Shown in pieces: positions 13,601-25,600 of a DNA stretch of 64,000 nt. Position numbers and translations under genes: made by a program. Positions within the stretch are counted from its first letter, which is position 1. Each line of letters starts with the position of its first letter. Under the pieces are notes generated by a model that was not told the DNA's origin, ran no database searches, and was given only the letters and a program-made list of their open reading frames with translations. Source of the DNA: Tubulanus polymorphus (Eukaryota; Nemertea; Palaeonemertea; Tubulaniformes; Tubulanidae). The DNA is taken from NCBI RefSeq assembly GCF_964204645.1, contig NC_134028.1:6737001-6801000 (forward strand), in the 5' to 3' direction.

Positions 13601-16600
13601 ATGAAATATTCATTTTAGTCCATCATTGCCTTTTCGCGAGAAAATTCTACCAGGTACCTCTTATCAAATGTTTGTGATATTTAACAGCGTGGCCACTGAC
13701 CTGGAAAACCAGGAAAACTCAGGGAATCAGAAAATCTAGAAAAAAAATCCAGGGAATTTGGATAAGTTATTGACCACCTGTTTCTTTATCAATACCTGAT
13801 TGATAAAAGTGAATAAATTGTAAAAAACCAAGAATTCCTCGGATTTACACAGAGAATTTCGTCTTTTAACATGGAAAACTCCAGGAATTTGTAAATTGGT
13901 GGAAAGTAGCCATCCTGTTTAAGCACCAAGCGTCAAATCTTTGAACTTTGTGTATTGTATTTGAAGTTTCCTAGTTTACCTCATTCATTAGTTGATGAAC
14001 GATGAATTGCCGACCGTGGTTGGTGAGGATCTCTCCTGTCCAGAAGGTCATTGGGTTTTATTTTCCAACGCTACATTATTCGTACAAGATTTAGACACTG
14101 AACCCGAGGACATTGTCATAGCAATAGACAAAGTTCCCAAATTAGGTAATTCCAATTATTTACATATTAGTATATCTATTGAAATGTGTTCCTGCAATGA
14201 AGATTTAATGTACACTTATCTACCCTGGTGCCTTCTTAAGGTTCAATAAGGAAGAAAGAGCCTTGGCAGATGGCTTCGCTCGGTTTGAAATTAGTGAAAG
14301 GCATGGCATTCTCATATCAGGTAATGCTGAAAATAGATGGATTAATGATAAAGTCTTTATTTACAAAAAGTCTAGGAGAGAAATAGAAAAATACAAAAGT
14401 GCAAAAAAATCCATATTCACGTGGTAAAAATGTATTTACAATCAGAATAATTGAAGGACATTGATTTGAATGGTACAGCTCTCAACAAAAGTGTACATGG
14501 TATTAACTTTTAAATGCCATCTCTATATATTCGCATGACCATTGCAGGATATTCTCGATGAGTATGTAGTGTATACTCACGAAGGAGATGAAGGTTTCAC
14601 CGAGGACGAATTTCACTTGTCGATAACCGACGGTAAATCGACAATCGAGCATACAGTTAACGTGAATATCTGGAGTATGGATGACGAAACCCCACGCGTT
14701 ACCATCAATAGAGGAATTCGCATTCCCGCAGGTAACGCATTTCTCTTCTCAAGAATGAATAAGCCCATTGAAGGTTTCAATTGTTTCCGGTTTCCATTTC
14801 CAAAATTGGTGTATTTTACTTGTAAAAATTTCGCCTTACACCGAGCTGCCATGCTTGTTCAGATTAAGACCCTAGCGACGTTTATTGGATATCAGGCAAA
14901 TAAATACGCTCTAAACCCTTGATTGATGGGTGTTGATATGAACCTACATCCAAAACCCTAAGAAAATGGCTATATTGGACGTAAACATACGACCAAAACC
15001 TTTTAAATGGTACCGATGTACAGAATTTTGTTTCAAACATTTCAAACCTTAGGCACATCAAGGATAGTAACTATAGAAGATTTACTGGCCACGGATATCG
15101 ACTCTGATGATGAAGCTCTGATTTTCACGATTAAACGTCTGCCGATGATCGGAACATTGCTTCGTCAACCGAACGGAAAACCCGAACTTCTGAAGGTCAT
15201 GGATTCGTTCCCGCAAACGGATATTCAAAAAGGTACTACTACAGTAGAAACTGCTCAAATCGGATATTTTTGAAATGTGAAAATTTGTCCGGTTTGAATG
15301 ATCAGGCTGGATGGTTTTTAGACTTAAGTCCCATTGGGCTATTGCATTCTCTTTTGGTCCATGTATATGAGCGGCCATCCCCGCCAAACAGACGCTTAAG
15401 TCATCACATGAAGGATAAACCCATAACGTGAAGTATAATGTAGTAACGTGAAGGATAAACTCATAACGTGAAGGATAATGTCATGACGTGAAATATCAAC
15501 CTTAATCTAACGTGAAGGTGTCCCATAACGTGAAGTATAATGTAGTAACGTGAAGGATATGCTCATAACGTGAAGGATAATGTCATGACGCGAAAGATCA
15601 ACCTTAATCTAATGTGAAGGATAGAACCCATAACGTGAAGTATAATGTTGTAACGTGAAGGATCAACTCATAACGTGAAGTATAATGTCATGACGTGAAG
15701 GATCAACTCACGTCATCAAGGATAAACCTATTATGTCACCAGATGGCGTACCGGTCGGAAATACACCGGCAACCAGTCTAAAATAATTTCGGTCGAGTAC
15801 TATTGTCTATTATGTATGGGGTACTTCTGCAATTCAGTAGGCTTAAAGGAATAGTGCAATTCAAATGGATGCCTCGATTGAACGTGCTCGAATTTATTTC
15901 AAACGAAGGTTAAGCGATCTAATAGCGCCCGTTGAAAATGATAGCAGAAATCAAAATTACCTCCACTCCACCTTAGAAAAATACGCATTTTAACCGACTG
16001 GTTGCCGGTCTATTTCCGACCGGCACGCCATCTGGTGACATTAAAGGATTATCCTTGATGACGTGAGTTGATCCTTCACGTCATGACATTATCCTTCACG
16101 TTATGAGTTGATCCTTCACGTTACAACATTATACTTCACGTTATGGGTTTATCCTTCACGTTAGATCAACACGTTCGCTGCCGCTGACTAGATAAATCGT
16201 CATGGTGGGTGCGCCGCAGTTTGCCATGACGAGTTATATCGTCATCGATTCAATGTCATTTTACAGCATTATGAATGACCTGGCAGAGGCGAGAAACCAG
16301 ATAATAATTGTCTGGCAGTATGGAGAGACTAAGATATTATTTATGGGGGCAACTCAAGTCTGGTGCACACTTGAAATTTTTTCAAAAAAATCTTCAGAAA
16401 GCAATGCATTTTAGCTTCTTTTCCGGCCAATATTTAGAGAGAATATAACGACTAAAATCATTCTATATCATTTTTCAAATAAAACTTTTATTCTTTTAGA
16501 TTTTTATTTGATTTTTCACGCTTTTCACTGGCAATGGGGACAAGAAAAAATTGAGAATCTCTTCACCAGTGCCAGTGACGAGTTATCTCGTCATTGGTTT

Positions 16601-19600
16601 TTTACACTAAAATAGATCAGTGTATTTATCTATCAATGTACAAATAGTGCTGGCAGTATATAAATTGTATAATGTCAAAAATTAGCGTTGGCAATGGCGA
16701 CCGGACGTTAAACCACTAGGTGGCAGTGAACGTGTTAAGGTTGATCCTTCACGTCATGACATTATCCTTCACGTTATGAGTTTATCCTTCACGTTACTAC
16801 ATTATACTTCACGTTATGGGTTTATCCTTCACATGATGACTTTAGCGTCTGTTTGGCGGGGATGGCCGCCCATACATGTATTGGTACCTAGGCATATTTT
16901 GTTTCCATAATCCATTGCAAAATTGTAGTTCCAGACATGTTCTATGATTGTGGTGAGTTTCAAAGTCATTGGCTTCTTGATGTTCACCAAGGGGCATTGA
17001 ATATTGAAATTCTCAGAACTTAAACCACTTCCCAAGGGGCGTAGTGTCCCTGGACCCCTAGTTATTTCATGGAAAGGGTCAAAACATATTCAACAGAACA
17101 GTTGGTCCAGTAAGTCTCCATATGAACGGATCGACTTAACATCAAATATTTTTAGTAATCACCTCGATTCATTCAATAATCAATCGCAAGTTAGGGTTTT
17201 CTATATTTGCTTTTGATTTTCATTTGGACATTTATTTCAGGTTTATTGCGTTATTCCCACAAGCCTACCGATCCTATTGGAACAGACGTATTCAAGTTTA
17301 ACGTCGCTGACCCTGAAGGCAATTCCATGATCGATCAGTCGTTCATTGTTACCATTACGCGTAAGTTTCTGATTGACAACGACAATGGTTTATCAAGTTA
17401 TTGAAATGGGCCGTAACTCCAGATTCTCATCTAGTTTTTGCACTTTTCCTTAGATAATATTAGATAATATTAGACAGAAACTTGTCTATGGAAACTAAGT
17501 ATTCCGTATCGTATTCCGTATTTTCAATATTTTATGTGGTTTTCATTTTCTAGAAGACCGAGTTCCGCCAGAAATCGTATCGAATGAAATGTTGATCGTT
17601 AATGAAGGAAGTTCGGCGCCGCTCACAACGCATCATCTCTCGGCGACTGACGTCGATTCGGAACCGATGAATTTACTTTATACCGTCACCGAATTACCAA
17701 AATACGGCCATCTCGAAAATGTTGATAATCCAGGTATGATTACATATGTCAATTAGTGTTCTCCATATGCTGGAATGTTAAAGGGGCTGCATTCATTGTT
17801 AAGTGTTTAATATCGTGGCTGCTGAAGTAACAAGGCTTTCAATCCCCCAAAAAATACAGAAAAATAAATCTTAATTTGGTGTAATTTTTCACATTAGCTC
17901 AATATATTTCAAAGCAATTATCAGCATTGATAGAATATTGACATCCACACTGGACGGGGCAGCAGATATTCTATAAGGGGCGGCTCTGATTTTCAGAGGG
18001 GTGGATATAAAAATGAAAATACATAAAAGACATTACGAATAATCTATGAATCATGTTGGCTCAGTAATTTTACCAGGTATGTATGACTTAAGTGTCAAAA
18101 TATAGGCCTACACGTAATTTATTTTCTATCGTTGAACTAAAGGTAAATTTCTAACTGAATATCATTATAAAACTTCAGGAGTCCCAAAAAACTACTTAAA
18201 ATGTTGATACATACTGGTAGTTAATTCTCATAATATAGATAATTTTTTTTGTAGGGAAGCAAATCGTTCAGTTTATGCAGCAAGATATAGCAGCGTCTTC
18301 TATCATTTATATACACAATGGTTCCGATGAATCGAATATGGATCTTTTCACATTCTCAGTCTCGGATGGCACGAACCAGGTAATTCAAAATATGCTGTCC
18401 TAGTTCCACAATTACATTGTAATTTCGATGATGCTTTGAGTTAGATTTGATTATTCCCAAATATCTAAACCTTAGAGTCAGATTGTAACTGATTGATTGT
18501 ATTTTTGTATTTCTCACATTTACACAAATGAAACAATTGTATTTTGCAGGTAGTTCGTACATTTTATATATCAGTCCGGCCGATTGACGATTCGTTGCCA
18601 GTTGTTACGATGAGCGGTCTGCGAGTTCAAGAAGGAGTTCGTAAAACAATTACCGAGTTCAATCTCAAGGTCACAGATCCAGACACAAAGGTAAAGCCGA
18701 TTTGAAATTTACTCATTGATGTCAAGATTAGTAACCGTTACCAATACAGTTCAAGTAATACTTATTTATTTGGTTGTAGGATGGTCAGATCATTCTAACT
18801 ATAACGGAACCGCCTCGCTACGGAAAACTCAATATTCTTGTCGATAACAAGAACTTCGCCGGTAATAAATTCACGATGAGTCAAATCTACGAAGGATTGA
18901 TCAGTTACGAGCACGACGGATCCGAAACGACATCCGATTTGTTTAAATTTGTCGTCGATGATGGAACAAATTCACTATTCTTATGGCAGACGATTCGAGG
19001 CACTGAAAAACATCGCAATCCACTGGTAAGATAGCAATTCTATAATGCCTCCGTCCAACATTTCGACAAGGGTGGATTTTGAGAGGGTGGACTTCAGGGG
19101 GTATGGACCCTCCTAAATCTGAAAATAAGCTGAAGCTGCCTTCTCCTGGTTGATATCAGATACTTATGTTCCCATCAGGCCTAAATCATTTTTTTGTGGG
19201 AGGGGGTAATAAGGAGGGTAATCACACAATAAACGGTAAAATTTGCCCTTCTTTTCTCCTAAACCCCTGCCTGCCCTTTGAAATCCTGGATCTGTCTGTT
19301 TCTTTTCTGGAAATGTTTTCTGTTTCAAATTCACTTGATTTTCTGTAAATGAGCATTGTTACATTTTCTTGCGTGATTTGCATGATTTTCTATTTCAGAA
19401 TTTTGAAATCGAAATCATTCCGAGCGACGATGATTTTCCGGTTTTGGTCAACAATATCGGTTTAACTAATCTACACTACCGCAAGCGATTGGTGAGTTTG
19501 AATTAAATTCGACAACATTTTCAAAATGATTATCCCATTTAGGATTAGGCCTGGTTAAATTTCACTCTGTAGACCCTATAGCTGCAATAATATATCATAA

Positions 19601-22600
19601 GTAGTTAAGTAGTAAACCTGACTATTCATACAAGATCTAGTCCTATTGTCGAAACTTTTAAATCGAATCTGAAAATCTAATTGGGCTTAATGTTTTTAAC
19701 AAATTGGCAATTATTCTTAATCCTAATGTCAATTATGTCATAGATGATTGCATTTTTAATTTATTTTCATAACGTAAAGCAAAGAAAATAGATTATTATT
19801 TGTATTAAATTATCATCATTACTACAAAACTGGCCCTTAGTATTTCATTTCACTATTCTATTTCAGGCAATGAATGTAATTGGTCCGGAGCATTTAATGG
19901 TTGAAGATAGCGATACATTAGATGAGTTAATCGTATTCACTATCACTGTACCACCTCAGTACGGACAAATTGAATTCAACAGTAACCCAGGCATACCTAT
20001 TACTTCTTTTACTCAAGGTATGCTTGCTTTCATATTGTAACTAGTTCTTGTGTCTCCTAAGAACATGCATAACTTCACTTTTACAGTACATGTATTTCTA
20101 GCCGACGTTAATCAAAAGTTTGTACGTTACGTTTTAACTAAAGAAACCACTGGGACTCAGGATTGTTTCACATTCAATATAGCGGACAGCAAACCTAACG
20201 TCGTTGAAGGAATGTTGTTCTATGTTTTGTGGTCGGTCGTCGGTTTTCCTCGTGCGCAGTTCAACATTACTGAAACAGTCGGTACATTGCATATTCCCGT
20301 ACATAGAGTCGGTAATATCAGACAGGTAGGCACAAAATTCATCAGCTCAACCCAGTTTCAGTTAAGGTCTGAGACCTGCTTAAGCGTTACTCACGCAATG
20401 CAGGGAACTCGGAAATGCAAAAACAAAGAATCAAACATGTTTGATCTCTAAAACCATTGTTCCCAAAATCATGTTTCTTGTTCACGATTGATAAAACATG
20501 TTTCTTGTTTCTTGTAAACACACACGACATAGCGAAATACTTGGAAACATGTTTCTATCTCTTGTTTCCATGATTCCCTGCGTCATGTGCCTTAACATCT
20601 TTTTGGACTCATTCCATGACTGACCCCTGATTCTTACGGTGTACAGTACCTGGTACTCTTATTATAAGGGGAGATTTTCATCGTTGTTATTCTTACACCT
20701 TCAATTTCAGTATTCTGTTGTGACTTGCAGAACAGTAGAAGATGTCGCCAGGTCAAACGGGCAACACATCGGATATCATGATTTCATTTACTGGGAAGGA
20801 CAGGTAACCACTCGATATGTGCTTCCATTATGACTAGTTTCCATCATATATATGTAAGCTTAGATCATCTTTCAAGAAAAAATCTGAAATCATGATATTC
20901 TAGAAAGCGAGACGTGTAAACTTGTAGAGATGAACTTTGGATGATGAACTGCTTGAGAGACCTAGTATATCTCATGCTATTATAGCAAAAATACTCCTCT
21001 AATGTGTTTTTGGTACAATTATTATAGGTACAATTTGATGAATGGCAAGACTCAAAAGTTTGTTCCATCTCGATCAACGATGATCTGGTTTTTGAGGGTC
21101 GAGAGAGGTTTTACGTCGAACTGGTCAATCCCGTCAACACTTTGATTACGCATCCGGCTAGAGCTGAAATTATGATTCTAGACGCAGAGGATGGTATGAG
21201 ATCCTGAAGCAAAGTCATTGAGCTGTAGTTAGATACATTTTGTGAATGAAATATTTGAATCAGGTTTTCCATTTTCACTTCAGAACCGTTGTTAGAATTT
21301 GGAGAAACGCTTTATCAAGTGAACGAAACTGATAGTTACGTAAATGTAGTCATTAAACGCACAGGTATTTAATGTTCTGTTCATTATTCTAAATCACGAA
21401 AAAGAGAAATTCTTCATTCATTTCTTCATATACCGGCATATTCACACAATGAAGTGGCAAAACATAGTGTTGGAAGAATTCTTTTCGACTTGACCATAGG
21501 TGTATACGTCTGTGACTAGACTAACCAAGACTTGCTACAATCTTGATTTGGTCGCCCTTTGGACGCAACTACACCGGGAAGCAACTCAATATTGAACAAC
21601 TAGAAAAGATTTTGTCTAGCGATTTATCTATTTCTAGATATGCAACTGAGCAGATTTCGCAATTTCAAGTGACTGTTATTGAGTTAAAGTTGCTAGTTAC
21701 CGCAACTAGTCTTCAGAAACTGTTGCATCAATCCGAGCACTTAAATGTCTCCATTGAGAGCTGAGCTTATTTTCCAATGAATCCGGTTAATTCCAGTATC
21801 GATGATATTCATCTGACACAAGCGACATGAGCTTACAGTTCACTACATACCGGTTCAATCCTCCTTACAGGTGATTTGTCCTCGGTCGTCTCGGTTATCT
21901 GTTCAACAATCTCCGGAACGGCCACTGGCAGCGGAGCGACTCTCAATTCTGGATCTGACTTCGTATCTCGTCGTAAAACTGATCAGAACAGAGTCGTAAT
22001 TACTGCTGGAGAATCGCAAGCTACCTGTGATATAAGGGTAAGTAGAAAACAAAAACATGCTTTTTTTACAAATAAGATGAACATAAGAGATGAAATTACT
22101 TAGAATATCAAAGTCAGAGTTGTAACTGCTATGAAACTTTTTTAGATAATTGATGACAGTATCTATGAAGACAGCGAACGATTTGAGTTAGAATTATCCG
22201 ATCCGAGTTATAAGTCGCAGATCGGTAGAAAAACTCGCGCCTATGTCATAATCAATGGACCTAGTGATGGTGAGTGCTTTTCTCCATTTCTTGTTTTTTT
22301 TAATAACCTTTTAAAACCCTTTCAGCGTGTCTACAACACAGTGCGATGTATAAATCGGTGAAGAACTTTGGTAGTAATCCGCATCGCGGTATATTGATGT
22401 TACTAGTAATTAGTGAATTTTTTCTATTAAAATTGGTTATCGTACTATTATCTCCATCTCTCTTGGGGTAACAATTAATCAACACTGAAAGAGTCAAACA
22501 ACAACTCTGCCCCGATTAGAGTACGGTAATTGTTGAGGATGAGGAGAGAATCCCACAATGATAATAAAAAGTCCGAAAATGAAACTTCGAGATAGTAGTT

Positions 22601-25600
22601 TATTCAACGTTTCGACTATATCCTAATAGTCATCTTCAGGAATGAAGGAATTCCTGAAGATGACTATTAGGATATAGTCGAAACGTTGAATAAACTACTA
22701 TCTCGAAGTTTCATTTTCGGACTTTTTATTATCATTGTGGGATTCTCTCCTCATCGCGTCAACACGGATATTGTGTTTTACCTATCGTGATTACGGTAAT
22801 TGTTATTTCAGAACCCACTGTTTCATTCTCGAAGATGTCATACGAATTCAATGAGGGCAGCGGAAAAGTGAAAATTCCTGTTATTCGCAGCGGTGCCGAT
22901 TTATCTCAGAATTCTACTGTATGGTGCGCTACACGATTATCTCAACCTCCATCTGCCATGGCGGGTGAGGATTACATCCCCCAAACGCAAGAGCTTATCT
23001 TCTCTCCGGGACAATGGAAACAAGTTAGTTTGGATATCTATAGATCAAGGAGTCAGTTGCATAGGGCTAAAATGATATGATACCTCGTTTCTCCTAATCG
23101 GCCAGGTCATTTCGTGAACAGCAATAAAATTTTGTAATCAGTTCATTTCTATAACTACCGGGTCTGTTATGGTTAGTTTGATCATGATTTTAAAAAAAAT
23201 TAATTCACGGGGTAGATAGGCAACCGGCCGGATGAACTTTTAAGCAAAGCAGAAATGAGAAACAAGGTATCAATTCATTTTAGCCTAAATGATGGTAATT
23301 TATATTTCATCTAGTATTTGAATTTAGATTTGCGAGTTGGTGATTTTAGACGACGAAACCGATCCTCGTTTAGAAAATGTGGAGACATTCTCGGCATTCT
23401 TGTCCGTGCCCGTGTCGGCTACGCTTGGATCTCCTTCAACTGCAATAATTCAGATATCTGATACACAATTTGACGGTAAATATGAATTTTCACCTAAACG
23501 TGTCTCTAATAAAGATCCCTCTCATCGAAGAACAAATGATCAAAATATGTGAGAATATACAGAAACAAGAAAATTAACTTTAATAAATTATTTGACGCCT
23601 GCGAAAAAATGAAGAATTTCTGGGATAAGCTAATGTGGAATTGCAAATTTGAAATCGAAGTTTTAAGAAATTTGGGGAATTATGAGATTTGGCGATGATA
23701 CAGTCTTCGACTGGTCTAATTAAAAAAAGATTGTCAACTTGTGACCGACTTCGATTCACTTTTGCTCTAAGCTGGTCTGCAACTTCATTGCCTCCATGGT
23801 TGAAGAAAGAGCTCTTCTGATGTCTGCTTCATCATGACTTCGAGCATATCGTGTAGCCAGCCGGCCCGGTCCCGGGGCCCGGTTTGGCTGTCACTCGATA
23901 TCCTAGACTTGAGTCTGGGTTGACATCGTCATTTAAATAACTTATTCATGTTATTATTCTGTATGAATTACCCATGTGTCTTGTATTTTGTATTTTCTTA
24001 TTCTAAAATTTGTAACTTTATTGAATTTGGGAATTTCATCCCGGAATTTCAATGTAATAAGGATCAATAAAGTATTGAATTGAATTGTCACCTTATACAC
24101 ATGCCATCAGTGGACGCGGAGCCGTATATGACAGCTATGCTATTATAGATTGCTAATCTCATGAAACCTGCATACCCCTAATATCGAAAATATTTTCTTA
24201 AACATTTGAATATTGAAATTATTTGTTTACACGTTTTTATATAGACCGCTTGTAGCCGCCGATGAAATTCACGCCGGCCCTACTCAGATCGTAGATAGCT
24301 TCGTCATTCCACTAGCATCCCCATGTCAGGGTCTGACTTTTATATCAGACTTCCAAATCGTGTATACATCCGCCATTTAACCGAATAATCCGATTTACTT
24401 ATCATTTCTATTTATGCCTGCCGCTCCTGATATAATCATACATCCTTTACTATTACAATACCTCTTATCATGATATTCAATGCAATATAACATTTCGACG
24501 TTCAAATAGAGGTCATTATATAATCACAGGGAGCCATTCTACATCTTTATCAATAATATTTTGCCAAATAGCTTGTATGTGTACACATAAACCTGTGACG
24601 TTTTGCACATCGATTTACGGTTGTCGTTTGTAAAATGACGCTGAATGGTTAACATTGTTTAAGTTTCATAATGGTAACGTTTTATAAGGCGTCAAAAAAT
24701 TTGTATATAGAAATTTGCTATTTCAATGGTTGAGAAGGATTGATTTTTGCCGTCTTCTAAAGAATGCAGGGTGGCCACTTACTTGGAAATTAGGGAAAAG
24801 TCAAGGAAATTTCTTTTCTTTAAAAACGTCAGAGAATAGTCAGGGAATTTTGTAGAAAAGCTAACAATCGGGAATTGTCAGGGTAATTTGTTGAGATTGC
24901 TTTATCAAGCGTGTTTATGTCTTACATATTTGACTGTGTAAATTGATGGGATTCTTAGCAGATCAGGTCAGGGAAAACAATGTATATGCCAGGGTAAAAG
25001 CAAGTCAAATGAAAGTGGCTACTCTGGAATGCCTTTAGCCGTAAATCTTAATGCATCTTTGAAATATCAATGCTGTCTAATCTGTCTTATGAATCGTACC
25101 TGGTGTTATACTTGGAATATTTCAGTGCCGACGATGGAATTTGAAAATGATTACTACGTCGTGTCCGAGTCTGATAAACGAATCGAGATAGCGGTAACCC
25201 GACGTGGTGACCTGTCTCACAAATCTTCAGTCATATGTTACACGCGCCAGAATACGGCGCACGTAATGATGGATTTCGACGAGAGAATAAAACTGAATTC
25301 GTCGAAAATCATTTTCGAGCCGGGACAGAAGGTAAATAATACAAATTGAGAGAGAGCCCTTATCTCATATCTTAACTTTGCAAAACTAGACCCTGAAAAT
25401 TTTTAGGTTGAATAACTAAACAGCATCAACGAAATTTAGAGCTCCCTAGACTGGTATGACTAGTCTAATACCTTAGCCGGGACTGAAACTGGCCCCAGGG
25501 GCTGATTCCATGGTCATGTCTTAGACAAGACTGGTCCAAGCTCATAGTTCAACAACCGATCTTACAAATGAAGACTATGGAACCAGCCATAGAATATTAG

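Larger units (their letters stand above)
15371..16870. mobile_element. Foldback element with inverted minisatellite arms
   Basis: The left end GCGGCCATCCCCGCCAAACA and right end (TGTTTGGCGGGGATGGCCGCC) are inverted copies. Inside each end lies an array of TAACGTGAAGGATAATGT-type units, forward at about 15400-15720 and inverted at about 16055-16165 and 16739-16835. Further in, CACCAGATGGCGTACCGGTC (left) is inverted at about 16010-16040. A short unique core lies near 15790-15990. The right arm is split by a separate 565-bp element. No transposase is visible, so it is non-autonomous. Confidence 0.8.

Noticed and set aside
16202-16414. Open frame inside the piggyBac-like element
   Set aside because: No DDD transposase motif or homology; the element is 565 bp and non-autonomous.
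15371-16870. CRISPR-like array
   Set aside because: Units are degenerate, without unique spacers of constant length, inverted in the other arm, and the genome is animal.
21543-21764. 73-codon frame between FREM exons 26 and 27
   Set aside because: Not in phase with flanking splice sites and not needed for the Calx-beta domain, which joins correctly without it.
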